In this document: positions 16,504 through 25,399 of the stretch, in pieces
Layout of the letters: each line of letters opens with the position of its first letter
Numbering within the stretch: position 1 is the stretch's first letter
Assembly: GCF_036250065.1 (NCBI RefSeq)
Contig: NZ_CP109199.1
Location: 3,658,001 to 3,722,000 of the forward strand
Direction: 5' to 3'
DNA length: 64,000 bases
Origin: Micromonospora sp. NBC_01699
GTDB taxonomy: Bacteria > Actinomycetota > Actinomycetes > Mycobacteriales > Micromonosporaceae
Notes under the pieces: generated by a model
Told to the model about the DNA's origin: nothing
The model's input: the letters and a program-made list of their open reading frames with translations, nothing else
Database searches by the model: none
Made by a program: the position numbers and the translations under genes

Positions 16504-17550
16504 ATGCCCGACGCCGCCCACTGGTCCGCCGCCGTCGACCCCGCCCCGGACGCCGGCTACCCCGACGCACCGCCCCGGATGGGCTTCTTCACCGACACCA
16601 GCGTCTGCATCGGCTGCAAGGCCTGCGAGGTCGCCTGCAAGGAGTGGAACGCCGTACCGCAGCAGGGCCTGGACCTGCTCGGCATGTCCTACGACAACAC
16701 CGGCGCGCTGAGCGCCAACTCGTGGCGGCACGTCGCCTTCATCGAGCAGGCCCGCCCGGCCGGGGGACACCAACCCGCCCTCGCCGGCACCCCGGCCGGA
16801 CCGCCGGCAAGCCCCACCTCCGCGGCGATCGCCGCCCGCAGCCCGGTCGACACCGGAACCCGACCGGGTACGCCGCCGGCTCCGGAACCGTCCGCCGCTG
16901 CCCGGATGGCGCTGGGCGAGCCGGAGTTCCTCGGCATGCCCGGTTCCGTGCCACCGGGGCGCCAGCGCGGCGGCGACCGGTCCGACCTGCGCTGGTTGAT
17001 GCTGTCCGACGTGTGCAAGCACTGCACCCACGCCGCCTGCCTGGACGTCTGTCCGACCGGGTCGCTGTTCCGGACCGAGTTCGGCACGGTCGTGGTGCAG
17101 CAGGACATCTGCAACGGCTGCGGCTACTGCATCCCGGCCTGCCCGTACGGGGTGATCGACCAGCGGCGCGACGACGGTCGGGCGTGGAAGTGCACCCTCT
17201 GCTACGACCGGATCGGCGCCAACCTCACCCCGGCCTGCGCCCAGGCCTGCCCGACCGAGTCCATCCAGTACGGCCCGCTCGACGAACTGCGCCAACGGGC
17301 CCGGTCCCGGGTCGAGCGGCTGCACCTCGCCGGCACCCCGGAAGCCCGGCTGTACGGGCACGACCCGGCCGACGGCGTCGGCGGTGACGGCGCCTTCTTC
17401 CTGCTCCTCGACGAACCCGAGGTGTACGGCCTCCCGCCCGACCCGGTGGTCACCACCCGTGACCTGCCCCTGATGTGGCGGCACGCCGCCGTCGCCGGAC
17501 TGACCATGATCGCCGCGGTCGTCGTCGCGTTCGTCGGGCACCGGCGATGA
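16504..17550 (+). CDS. formate dehydrogenase iron-sulfur (beta) subunit
   Basis: 348 residues carrying four [4Fe-4S] cysteine groups: CIGCKACEVACKEWN (about 36-50), CKHCTHAACLDVCPTGS, CNGCGYCIPACPYG and CTLCYDRIGANLTPACAQACPTE. It passes electrons from the alpha subunit to the membrane. A C-terminal helix (HAAVAGLTMIAAVVVAFVG) anchors it, as in FdnH. Between the first and second groups lies a Pro/Ala/Gly-rich insert of about 70 residues (from A-R-P-A-G-G-H to R-Q-R-G-G-D-R-S-D), longer than I remember for relatives and probably a flexible loop. It begins 2 bases after the alpha stop; its own stop overlaps the NrfD start as ATGA. Confidence 0.92.
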   Translation: MPDAAHWSAAVDPAPDAGYPDAPPRMGFFTDTSVCIGCKACEVACKEWNAVPQQGLDLLGMSYDNTGALSANSWRHVAFIEQARPAGGHQPALAGTPAGPPASPTSAAIAARSPVDTGTRPGTPPAPEPSAAARMALGEPEFLGMPGSVPPGRQRGGDRSDLRWLMLSDVCKHCTHAACLDVCPTGSLFRTEFGTVVVQQDICNGCGYCIPACPYGVIDQRRDDGRAWKCTLCYDRIGANLTPACAQACPTESIQYGPLDELRQRARSRVERLHLAGTPEARLYGHDPADGVGGDGAFFLLLDEPEVYGLPPDPVVTTRDLPLMWRHAAVAGLTMIAAVVVAFVGHRR

Positions 17551-18566
17551 CCGCCCCGGCCGGTGCCGCCCGGTTCGACCGCCGGGTCGGGCCCGGTGAT
17601 CCCGATCGGGCCGGCATGCCCGACCACCGGGAACGGTTCACGTCGTACTACGGCCGGCCGATCATCAAGGCGCCGGTGTGGAAGTGGGACATCCCGGCGT
17701 ACCTGTTCACCGGTGGGCTGGCCGCCGGCACCGCCCTGGTCGCCGCGGCCAGCCAGTTGACCGACCGCCCCCGGCTGCGGGTGGTGTCCAGGGCCAGTGC
17801 GCTGGGCGCGATCGGCGCCAGCACCTACTTCCTGATCCACGACCTGGGGCGGCCGGAACGGTTCCACCACATGCTGCGGGTGGCGAAACCGACCTCGCCG
17901 ATGTCGATGGGCACCTGGATTCTGGCCGCGTTCGGGCCGGCGGCCGGGATCGCCGCCGCCGCCGAACTCGCCCCGCTGCTGCCCCGTCGGGGCCCGCTCG
18001 GGTGGGTCGGCCGGGCGCTGCCGGTGGTCGGGGACGCCGCCGGACTGGCCGCCGGTGCGCTGGCCCCGGCGCTGGCCACCTACACCGGCGTGCTGCTCGC
18101 GGACACCGCCGTACCGGCCTGGCACGACGCGCATCCGCAGTTGCCGTTTGTCTTCGCCGCCGGCGCGTTGGCCAGCGCCGCCGGCATCACCCTGCTGGCG
18201 GCGCCGCCCGGTGAACATCCGCCGGCCCGTCGGCTGGTGTTCGCGGCGGCCGCGACCGAGCTGACCGCCGTCCGGAAACTGGTCCGGATGGGGCTCACCG
18301 GCGAACCGTACCGGCACGGGCTCGCCGGCCGGCTGATCCGGGGCGGTCGGGTGATGCTCGCGATCGGGGTGGCCGGCAGCCTGCTGGGGCGGCGCAGCCG
18401 CGCGGTTTCCGTCGTCGCCGGTGCCGCCTGCCTCGCCTCGTCGGCCCTGATCCGGTTCGGTGTGTTCCAGGCCGGGCTCGTCTCCGCCCGCGACCCGCGC
18501 TACACCGTGGTGCCGCAGCGCGAGCGGCGGGAACGACGCACCGCCGGCGATCCCACCGCCGACTGA
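17547..18566 (+). CDS. nrfD: NrfD/PsrC-family membrane subunit of formate dehydrogenase
   Basis: 339 residues. An N-terminal cytoplasmic part (ERFTSYYGRPIIKAPVWKWDIPAYLFTGGLAAGTAL) leads into about eight membrane helices. STYFLIHDLGRPERFHHMLRVAKPTSPMSMGTWIL is the typical NrfD segment (L-G-R-P-x-R, S-P-M-S-x-G-x-W). NrfD subunits bind quinone without heme and connect FeS subunits to the quinone pool, so this complex probably reduces menaquinone with electrons from formate. The ATG at 17547 overlaps the beta-subunit stop. Confidence 0.9.
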   Translation: MTAPAGAARFDRRVGPGDPDRAGMPDHRERFTSYYGRPIIKAPVWKWDIPAYLFTGGLAAGTALVAAASQLTDRPRLRVVSRASALGAIGASTYFLIHDLGRPERFHHMLRVAKPTSPMSMGTWILAAFGPAAGIAAAAELAPLLPRRGPLGWVGRALPVVGDAAGLAAGALAPALATYTGVLLADTAVPAWHDAHPQLPFVFAAGALASAAGITLLAAPPGEHPPARRLVFAAAATELTAVRKLVRMGLTGEPYRHGLAGRLIRGGRVMLAIGVAGSLLGRRSRAVSVVAGAACLASSALIRFGVFQAGLVSARDPRYTVVPQRERRERRTAGDPTAD

Positions 18567-18616
18567 TTCGCCCCGATTCGGCCCTGGTCCGGCCTGGTTT
18601 GTGCTGTAGTTCGCGG

Positions 18617-19975
18617 ATGGACCTGCTGCCCGGTGGATGTACCCGTCCACCCACCGGCGCGCCGGTCGATCCGCGCCGGCGGGTGCCCCGGACGGACCTG
18701 GTGCTGGCCGATCCCCGGTTGGCGGGCGCGGTCGCGACCCTCGGCCGGGCCAGGGTCAAGGTCTCGATCGGCCACGCCCAGGAGCGCGCCAGGCGCGGCG
18801 AGATCGGGCCCGAGGACGTTCCGACCGTCGTCGCCGCCACCCTCTCCGGGGCCGTCGCCGGCCCCCGGCCGGTGGTCAACGCCACCGGCGTCGTGCTGCA
18901 CACCAACCTCGGCCGGGCCCGACTGTCGCCGACGGCGGTCGCCGCGCTGGTCGTGGCCGCCGGCCACACCGACGTCGAACTCGACCTCGGCACCGGCCGG
19001 CGGGCCCGGCGCGGCCGGGGTGCGCTCGCCGCGCTCGCGGCGGCCGTCCCGGACGCCGAGGCGGTGCACGTGGTCAACAACGGCGCGGCGGCACTGCTGC
19101 TCGCCGCCACGGTCCTCGCCGCCGGCCGGGAGATAGTGGTCAGCCGCGGGGAGCTCGTCGAGATCGGCGACGGCTTCCGCCTGCCCGACCTGCTCGCCTC
19201 GACCGGGGCCCGGCTGCGCGAGGTCGGCACCACCAACCGCACCACCCGCGCCGACTACGCGGCGGCGCTCGGACCGCACACCGGGTTCCTGCTCAAGGTG
19301 CATCCGTCCAACTTCGTCGTACGCGGCTTCACCGCCGCCGTACCGGTCGCCGACCTCGCCGGGCTGGGCGTACCCGTGGTGGTCGACATCGGTTCGGGTC
19401 TGCTGGCGCCGGAGGCGCTGCTGCCGGACGAACCCGACGCCGCCACCGCGCTGCGCTGCGGCGCGGCACTGGTCACCGCCAGCGGCGACAAGCTGCTCGG
19501 CGGGCCGCAGGCCGGGCTGCTGCTCGGCCGGACCGAACTGGTCGAACGGCTCCGCCGGCACCCGCTGGCCCGTGCCGTACGCGTCGACAAGCTCACCCTG
19601 GCCGCCCTGGAGGCCACCCTGCGCGGGTCCGGAACACCCACCTGGCAGGCGCTGCGGGCCGACCCGGACGGGTTGCGGGTACGGGCCGAGTGGCTGCGCG
19701 CGGCACTCACCGCCGACGGCGTACCGGCCGGGGTCGTCGGCTGCGCCGCGGTCGTCGGCGGCGGCGGCGCCCCCGGCGTGGAACTGCCGTCGTGGGCCGT
19801 CGCCCTGCCCGCCGGGTACGCCGCCGCGCTGCGCCACGGTGACCCGGCGGTGCTCGGCCGGGTGGAACGGGGACAACTCCTGCTCGACCTGCGCTGCGTG
19901 CCGCCCGAACTGGATCCGGCGCTGCGCGTCGCGGTGCACCGGGCGGCCGGGCGCGGACCCCGGCCCGGCGACTGA
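18617..19975 (+). CDS. selA: L-seryl-tRNA(Sec) selenium transferase
   Basis: About 452 residues. SelA converts Ser-tRNA(Sec) to Sec-tRNA(Sec) using selenophosphate and PLP. Family landmarks: PRTDLVLADPRLA at the start of the conserved region, VVNATGVVLHTNLGRARLS, NNGAAALLLAATVLAAGREIVVSRGELVEIGDGFRLPDLL, VGTTNRTTRADY, SNFVVRGF, VDIGSGLL, and SGDKLLGGPQAGLLLGR, which carries the PLP lysine (G-D-K-L-L-G-G-P). The exact start is uncertain: the ATG at 18617 is used, but a GTG just before the P-R-T-D segment is possible. It ends 2 bases before selB, so the two form one unit, placed directly behind the selenoenzyme that needs them. Confidence 0.92.
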   Translation: MDLLPGGCTRPPTGAPVDPRRRVPRTDLVLADPRLAGAVATLGRARVKVSIGHAQERARRGEIGPEDVPTVVAATLSGAVAGPRPVVNATGVVLHTNLGRARLSPTAVAALVVAAGHTDVELDLGTGRRARRGRGALAALAAAVPDAEAVHVVNNGAAALLLAATVLAAGREIVVSRGELVEIGDGFRLPDLLASTGARLREVGTTNRTTRADYAAALGPHTGFLLKVHPSNFVVRGFTAAVPVADLAGLGVPVVVDIGSGLLAPEALLPDEPDAATALRCGAALVTASGDKLLGGPQAGLLLGRTELVERLRRHPLARAVRVDKLTLAALEATLRGSGTPTWQALRADPDGLRVRAEWLRAALTADGVPAGVVGCAAVVGGGGAPGVELPSWAVALPAGYAAALRHGDPAVLGRVERGQLLLDLRCVPPELDPALRVAVHRAAGRGPRPGD

Positions 19976-19977
19976 CG

Positions 19978-21744
19978 GTGCAGGTCATCGCGACCGCCGG
20001 ACACGTCGACCACGGCAAGTCGAGCCTGGTCCGGGCGCTCACCGGGATGGAGCCCGACCGGTGGGCGGAGGAACGCCGCCGGGGCATGACGATCGACCTC
20101 GGCTTCGCCTGGACCAGCCTGCCGTCCGGTGCCGGGGTCGCCTTCGTCGACGTACCCGGACACGAGCGGTTCGTGCCGAACATGCTCGCCGGTGTCGGCC
20201 CGGTGCCGGCCGCCCTGATGGTGGTCGCCGCCGACGAGGGCTGGATGCCGCAGTCCGCCGAGCACCTCGCCGCGCTGCACGCCCTCGGCGTCCGGTACGG
20301 GCTGCTCGCGGTCACCCGTACCGACCTGGCCGATCCCGGTCCGGCCACGGCGCAGGCCCTCGACCGGATCGGGGCGACCTGCCTCGGCCCGGTCGACGCG
20401 GTCGCGGTGAGCGCGCTGACCGGTGCCGGCCTGCCCGAACTCCGTACGGCGCTGGACCGGTTGGTCGGGCGGATGCCGGTGCCGGCGGCGGACGCGCCGG
20501 TCCGGTTCTGGGTGGACCGGTCGTTCACCGTGCACGGCAGCGGGACCGTGGTCACCGGCACCCTCGGCGGGGGCGAGCTGCGCACCGGCGACGAGCTGGA
20601 ACTCGGGGTCACCGGCCGGCGGGTACGCGTACGCGGGCTCCAGTCGCACGGCGTGGCCCGTGATCGGCTCGCCGGGGTGGCCCGGGTCGCGGTGAACCTG
20701 CGCGGAGTCCCACGGGACCGGGTCGGGCGCGGCGACGCGCTGCTCACCCCCGGCCGGTTCCAGCCGACCGACGTCGTCGACGTGCGCCTGCACGGCGACC
20801 CGGTGGCGCGGCTGCCGGCCACGGTCGTGCTGCACCTCGGCTCGGCCGCGGTGCAGGTCCGGGTCCGGCCGCTCGGCGTCGACACCGCCCGGCTCCGGCT
20901 GGCCCGCCCGCTGCCGCTGCGGCTCGGTGACCGGGGACTGCTGCGGGATCCGGGACAGCGGCGGGTGCTCGGCGGGGTGACGGTGCTGGACGTCGTACCG
21001 CCGCCGTTGCGGCGCCGGGGTGCGGCGGCGAGCCGGGCGGCGGACCTGGCGGGCATGGACGGCCGGCCCGACGAGCGGGCCGAGTTGCGCCGCCGGGGAC
21101 TGGTCCGGCGGTCCGGGTTGGAACGGATGGGCCTGATCGTGACCGGTCGGCCGGTGGTCGGCGACTGGCACGCCGACCCGGACCACTGGCGTGACCTGAC
21201 CGGTCGCCTCGCCGACGAGGTGCGCCGCTACCTCGCCGATCGTCCGCTTGAGCCGGGCGTCCCGCCGGCGGCGCTGTGGCACCGCCTCGACCTGCCCGAC
21301 CGGGCGCTGGTCGAGGCCCTGGTCGGCCCGCCGCTGGTGGTCCGGGAGGGTCGGATCACGATCGGTACGGCAACCGGTGCGCTGCCCCCGGCGGTGAGCC
21401 GGGCGGTCGACCGGGTCGGCGCCGACCTCGCCGGAGCCCCCTTCCGGGCCCCGGAGGCGACCCGGTTGGCCGAGATCGGCCTCAATCATCGGGAACTGGC
21501 GGCGGCGGTACGGGCCGGGGCGCTGCTGCGCCTCGGCGGCGCCGTCGTCCTGCTGCCCGACGCCGTCGACGAGGCGGTCCGGGTGCTCGCCCGGCTACCG
21601 CAGCCGTTCACCCTCAGCGGGGCCCGACAGGCCCTGGACACCACCCGCCGGGTGGCGGTGCCGCTGCTCGAACTGCTCGACGCGCGGGGAGCGACCCGGC
21701 GGCTGCCCGACGACACGCGGGTCGTGTTGCGCCCACCACCATGA
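19978..21744 (+). CDS. selB: selenocysteine-specific translation factor
   Basis: 588 residues. The GTP-binding domain has G1 in AGHVDHGKSS, G2 around RGMTIDLGFAW, G3 in DVPGHERF, and G4 as T-R-T-D rather than NKxD (in AVTRTDLADP). EF-Tu-like domains 2 and 3 follow (FWVDRSFTVHGSGTVVTGTLGGG). The winged-helix C-terminus that reads SECIS hairpins is at about 400-588 (ELAAAVRAGALLRLGGAVVLLPDAV, TLSGARQALDTTRRVAVPLLELLD). The GTG at 19978 lies just behind selA. With selA it supplies Sec for the formate dehydrogenase upstream; selC (tRNA-Sec) and selD were not found here. Confidence 0.93.
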   Translation: MQVIATAGHVDHGKSSLVRALTGMEPDRWAEERRRGMTIDLGFAWTSLPSGAGVAFVDVPGHERFVPNMLAGVGPVPAALMVVAADEGWMPQSAEHLAALHALGVRYGLLAVTRTDLADPGPATAQALDRIGATCLGPVDAVAVSALTGAGLPELRTALDRLVGRMPVPAADAPVRFWVDRSFTVHGSGTVVTGTLGGGELRTGDELELGVTGRRVRVRGLQSHGVARDRLAGVARVAVNLRGVPRDRVGRGDALLTPGRFQPTDVVDVRLHGDPVARLPATVVLHLGSAAVQVRVRPLGVDTARLRLARPLPLRLGDRGLLRDPGQRRVLGGVTVLDVVPPPLRRRGAAASRAADLAGMDGRPDERAELRRRGLVRRSGLERMGLIVTGRPVVGDWHADPDHWRDLTGRLADEVRRYLADRPLEPGVPPAALWHRLDLPDRALVEALVGPPLVVREGRITIGTATGALPPAVSRAVDRVGADLAGAPFRAPEATRLAEIGLNHRELAAAVRAGALLRLGGAVVLLPDAVDEAVRVLARLPQPFTLSGARQALDTTRRVAVPLLELLDARGATRRLPDDTRVVLRPPP

Positions 21745-21860
21745 GCGTTCGCCTACACCGCTTCGACGCTCCCGCCGAGTACGGTGTGCGGGACGAATCC
21801 GGCCGGTCATCCGCGCCCGGCGGGACGACCGGTAACCCGGTTCGGCGGTGGGGAGTGACG

Positions 21861-22487
21861 ATGTTGGAGACGGGTCTGAAGTGGCCGGCTACTCCGGCGG
21901 CGGCATTCGAGTTGCTGCTGGAGGGCAACCGGCGGTTCATCAGCGGCGACCGCCAGCACCCGCACCAGGATGCCGACCGCAGGACCGCGCTCGCCCCGGC
22001 GCAGCGGCCGTTCGCGGTGCTGTTCGGGTGCTCCGACTCGCGGCTGGCCGCCGAGATCATCTTCGACCGCGGCCTGGGTGACCTGTTCGTCGTGCGGACC
22101 GCCGGGCACGTGGTCGGGCCGGAGGTGCTGGGCAGCATCGAGTACGCCGTCGCCGTACTGGACACGCCGTTGATCGCGGTGCTCGGACACGACTCCTGCG
22201 GTGCCATCGCCGCCACCCTGGCCGCGATCGAACACGACGTCACCCCGGCCGGCTTCATGCGGGACGTGGTCGAGCGGGTCATGCTGAGCGTGCTCCCCGT
22301 ACGTGAGCAGGCCGCGACGGATCCCGACATCGCCGTGGAGGAGCACGTCAAGTACACCGTCGACATGCTGGCGCACCGCTCGGCGGTGATCGCCGAGCGG
22401 TTGGCCGACGGCAGGTGCGGGGTCGTCGGTCTGTCGTACCGGCTGGCCGAGGGCAGCGTGCGCCGAGTGGGCGGCTTCGGGGTGTGA
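21861..22487 (+). CDS. beta-class carbonic anhydrase
   Basis: 208 residues. Zinc ligands are visible: Cys and the catalytic Asp-Arg pair in FGCSDSRLAAEIIFDRGLGDLFVVRTAGHV, and His and Cys in VLGHDSCGAIAAT. It ends CGVVGLSYRLAEGSVRRVGGFGV, typical of the family. It interconverts CO2 and bicarbonate, a useful neighbour for a CO2-producing formate dehydrogenase. The ATG at 21861 has GGGGAG 5 bases upstream; the 116-bp gap after selB suggests its own promoter or a longer leader. Confidence 0.92.
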   Translation: MLETGLKWPATPAAAFELLLEGNRRFISGDRQHPHQDADRRTALAPAQRPFAVLFGCSDSRLAAEIIFDRGLGDLFVVRTAGHVVGPEVLGSIEYAVAVLDTPLIAVLGHDSCGAIAATLAAIEHDVTPAGFMRDVVERVMLSVLPVREQAATDPDIAVEEHVKYTVDMLAHRSAVIAERLADGRCGVVGLSYRLAEGSVRRVGGFGV

Positions 22488-22493
22488 CGGCCG

Positions 22494-22691
22494 ATGGACC
22501 CGGTGACGACCTGGCGGGACCGTAACCACCGTTGGCGGATCGAGGCGATCCGCGCACCGGACCTCAGGTTCGCCGTGTACGCGACCAACGGCACCACCGA
22601 GTCGGCACCGCTGTGGCTGTTCGGCCTCGCCGGCCTGGCCCGCTGGCTGATGATCCAGGGGCTCGAACTCGACGACCTCGAAGAGATGTGA
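22494..22691 (+). CDS. small hypothetical protein
   Basis: 65 residues: MDPVTTWRDRNHRWRIEAIR, a beta-like stretch LRFAVYATNGTT, a hydrophobic turn PLWLFGLAGLARWLMIQ and an acidic end LELDDLEEM. It begins 6 bases after the carbonic anhydrase stop in the same direction, so it is probably in the same transcript. No family recognised; the ribosome site is weak. Confidence 0.5.
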   Translation: MDPVTTWRDRNHRWRIEAIRAPDLRFAVYATNGTTESAPLWLFGLAGLARWLMIQGLELDDLEEM

Positions 22692-22718
22692 CCGCCGTCG
22701 GTCGCGTTCCGATCGGTG

Positions 22719-23879
22719 TCACACCCCGGCGCAGGCGCGGTCACCCACCCGGCAGCTCTCCGGCTGGCGCTCGCTCAGCGCCGCGTTCACCTGGAACGTG
22801 AACCGGGCCGAGCCACCCGCGGGTACGGCCGCTCCGGTGAACGTGACCGTCCGCCCCTTCTGGTCGTGGTCCGCCCCGGGTGAGCCCGTCACCGTGGCCC
22901 CGCCGTGCAGGACGACGGTGACCGACCAGCCGGTCGCCTCGGCGGTGCCCGAGTTGGTCAGCACGATCTCCCCGGTGTAGCCGAGCAGTTCGTTGGAGGC
23001 GCGGGCGTACCGGGCGTCGAGGTTCGGGCGGCCGGGCAGCGGGGCGTTGCCGGCGGGCGGCCCGCCGGCCGTGGGCGACGCCGGGGGCGTCGCGGCGGTC
23101 GGTGTCACGGACGGGCTGACCGGTGCCGAGCCGGTCGCGGTCACCGCTGGCGCACCGGCCGCTGACGGTACGGCGCCCGCCGCCGGGCCCGCCGGCCCGC
23201 TGCCGGCAACACCGGAGGGGGTGGCCGAGACCCGGGGGGCGGCGGTGGTGGTCGGGCCGAGCGGGCGGATGACCGCGATCACCACCATGGTGCCGCCGAG
23301 CACGATCGCGGCGGCGATCAGCCCGACCGCCAGCCGCCGCCGGTGCCGCTCCGGGCCGCCGTCGGCCGGTGCGCCGTCGGCCCACGTACCGCCGGGGGTG
23401 GCGCCGTCGACGGTCGGGTCGGCCGCCGCGTCGGTGGTGGGCGTCTCCGAGGTGAAGTCGAGCTCGCGGAACGCGAGCCAGTCCAGTACGGCCGGCAGCG
23501 GTCCGGCGAGCAGTTGGTCGAGGTCGTGCTGGCGCTGCTCGTCCTGCTCGGCCGTCCAGTGCCCGTCGGTGCCGGACTGCCGCAGGGTCAGCCGGCAGCC
23601 GTCCTCGGTGTCGGTGAGCTCGAACGCGACCAGCACCCGTACGCCGCTCTCCCGCCACCGCAGGACCAGCCGCCGGGGCTCGTCGACCTCGACCACCGCG
23701 CCGTTGACCGCACCGTCGAGTGCGGGCAGGCCGATCGGGCGCAGCTCGAACGGCGCGCCGTCCTCGGGTACCAGGTCGGTGGCGCCGAGCCACTTCTCAA
23801 GCAGCTGTTGGTCGGTGAGCGCACGCCAGACCCGGTCCACGGGGTGGCGCAGGTCAACCTCTGTCCGGATATCGGTCAC
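22719..23879 (-). CDS. SRPBCC domain - membrane helix - CBM2-like domain fusion
   Basis: 386 residues in an unusual order. Residues 1-140 form an AHSA1/SRPBCC hydrophobic-ligand domain: IRTEVDLRHPVDRVWRALTDQQLLEKWLGATDLVP, RRLVLRWRESG, FELTDTEDGCRLTLRQSG. After a linker and a basic stretch (ERHRRR) comes one membrane helix (LAVGLIAAAIVLGGTMVVIAVI, about 180-201). A Ser/Thr/Pro/Ala-rich linker of about 80 residues follows. The C-terminal 95 residues resemble a family-2 carbohydrate-binding/CBM2-like sandwich: NELLGYTGEIVLTNSGTAEATGWSVTVVL, RTVTFTGAAVPAGGSARFTFQV, ending with a Cys pair. The SRPBCC part should be inside the cell and the CBM-like part outside, linking an internal sensor to the wall. 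The GTG at 23879 is the best start. Confidence 0.75.
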   Translation of the reverse strand: MTDIRTEVDLRHPVDRVWRALTDQQLLEKWLGATDLVPEDGAPFELRPIGLPALDGAVNGAVVEVDEPRRLVLRWRESGVRVLVAFELTDTEDGCRLTLRQSGTDGHWTAEQDEQRQHDLDQLLAGPLPAVLDWLAFRELDFTSETPTTDAAADPTVDGATPGGTWADGAPADGGPERHRRRLAVGLIAAAIVLGGTMVVIAVIRPLGPTTTAAPRVSATPSGVAGSGPAGPAAGAVPSAAGAPAVTATGSAPVSPSVTPTAATPPASPTAGGPPAGNAPLPGRPNLDARYARASNELLGYTGEIVLTNSGTAEATGWSVTVVLHGGATVTGSPGADHDQKGRTVTFTGAAVPAGGSARFTFQVNAALSERQPESCRVGDRACAGV

Positions 23880-23979
23880 CGCGTGACTGTACCGACCCAC
23901 TTGTCCGGGCAAACCGCCCCGCCGGCCCACGCGGCTGGGGTTAGGTGGCCTCAGGGGTGGATGGGGGGCGACGGGGGTC

Positions 23980-25290
23980 GTGGGAGGACACGGCACGGAG
24001 TTGGGGCTGGTGCTGCTGCTGGTCCTGATCAACGCGGCCTTCGCCGGCAGTGAGATGGCGCTGGTCTCGCTGCGTGAGGGCCAGATGCGCGGCCTGGCGC
24101 GCGGGTCGCGTAACGGGCGGGTCCTGGCCCGGCTGGCCCGCGACCCGAACCGGTTCCTGGCCACCACCCAGATCGGCATCACACTGGCCGGGTTCCTCGC
24201 CTCGGCCGCGGCGGCGGTGTCGCTGGCCGAGCCGCTGATCGGCCCGCTGGGTTTCCTCGGCGGGGCCGCCCGACCGGCAGCGGTGGTGGTGGTGACCGCG
24301 ATCCTGACCTTCGTCACGCTGGTGCTCGGCGAGCTGGCGCCGAAACGGGTAGCCATGCAGCGGGCCGAGCGGTGGGGGCTGCTGGTCGCCCGGCCGCTGG
24401 ACCTGTTCGCGACCCTGGTGCGGCCGGTCGTCTGGCTGCTCAGCGCCGCCACGAACCTGGTGGTCCGGGTCTTCGGCGCCGACCCGCACGCCACCCGCGA
24501 GGACATCAACCCGGAGGAACTGCGTGAGCTGGTGGTCAGCCAGCGTGGGGTGTCGCCGCAGCAGCGGGAGATCCTCACCGGGGCGTTCGAGATCGCCGAC
24601 CGTACCCTGCGGGAGATCCTGGTGCCACGCCGAGAGGTCACCAGCCTGCCCGCGACGATGGCGATCGAGCAGGCACTGCTCCGGTTGGCCGAGGCCGGTC
24701 GGTCCCGAGCGCCGGTGACCGGGCCGACCGGGCTGGACGACGTGGTCGGGGTGGTGCACATCCGCGACCTGGTCGGCGGCGGGTGCCGGGTCGGCGAGCG
24801 GGCCCGGCCGGCGGTGTTCCTGCCCGAGATGCTCCGGGTGGCCGACGCGATGCGGCAACTGCGCCAGCACCGTCACCAGCTCGCGCTCGTGGTGGACGAA
24901 CGGGGTGCCACTGACGGGCTGATCACGATGGAGGACCTGCTGGCCGAGGTGGTCGGCGAGTTGTACGACGAGACCGACCGGGACGTCGAGTCGGTGGTCC
25001 GGGAGCCGGACGGGGCGTTGCTGGTGCCGGGCAGCTTTCCGCTGCACGACCTGCCCGATCTCGGGATCACCCTGCGGGTCCCGCTGACCGGGGAGTACAC
25101 CACCGTCGCTGGTCTGCTGCTGGCCGGATTGGGGCACCTACCCACCGGCCCCGGCGAGACCCTGCGGCTGCCCGGACTGACCGCGCAGGTGGTCGAGGTC
25201 GCCGGGCACGCCATCCGGGCGGTACGGCTGCGTACCGGCGCCGAGCACGGCCAGGGTGAACCGGACCAGGGGTCCGACGACCGCCGGTGA
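23980..25290 (+). CDS. HlyC/CorC (CNNM) family transporter-like protein with CBS pair
   Basis: 436 residues: an N-terminal DUF21/CNNM membrane domain (GLVLLLVLINAAFAGSEMALVSL, NRFLATTQIGITLAGFLASAAAAVSLAE, LVLGELAPKRVAMQ), a CBS pair at about 205-330 (REILVPRREVTSLP..., LITMEDLLAEVVGELYDE) and a C-terminal CorC_HlyC domain (GALLVPGSFPLHDLPDL). The family is linked to magnesium or divalent cation export. The GTG at 23980 is followed directly by the first helix. A strong hairpin follows the stop. Confidence 0.88.
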   Translation: MGGHGTELGLVLLLVLINAAFAGSEMALVSLREGQMRGLARGSRNGRVLARLARDPNRFLATTQIGITLAGFLASAAAAVSLAEPLIGPLGFLGGAARPAAVVVVTAILTFVTLVLGELAPKRVAMQRAERWGLLVARPLDLFATLVRPVVWLLSAATNLVVRVFGADPHATREDINPEELRELVVSQRGVSPQQREILTGAFEIADRTLREILVPRREVTSLPATMAIEQALLRLAEAGRSRAPVTGPTGLDDVVGVVHIRDLVGGGCRVGERARPAVFLPEMLRVADAMRQLRQHRHQLALVVDERGATDGLITMEDLLAEVVGELYDETDRDVESVVREPDGALLVPGSFPLHDLPDLGITLRVPLTGEYTTVAGLLLAGLGHLPTGPGETLRLPGLTAQVVEVAGHAIRAVRLRTGAEHGQGEPDQGSDDRR

Positions 25291-25302
25291 CCGGGTCGGT
25301 CG

Positions 25303-25343
25303 GTACGGGTCCGGCGGGTCGGTCGCGACCCGCCGACCCGTAC
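25303..25343 (+). terminator. hairpin terminator after the CorC-like gene
   Basis: 18 paired bases: GTACGGGT-C-CGGCGGGTCG (one bulged C) against CGACCCGCCGACCCGTAC, loop of about 4. Confidence 0.7.
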
Positions 25344-25399
25344 GGGCACGGTCCGCCCGAGCGGGGGACGCCGCTCACCCGCGTTATTACGTTAATTGC

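Noticed and set aside
18500-21489. Long antisense frames opposite selA and selB
   Set aside because: Composition is Arg/Gly/Pro/Gln-rich without domain logic, and they mirror codon positions of selA/selB.
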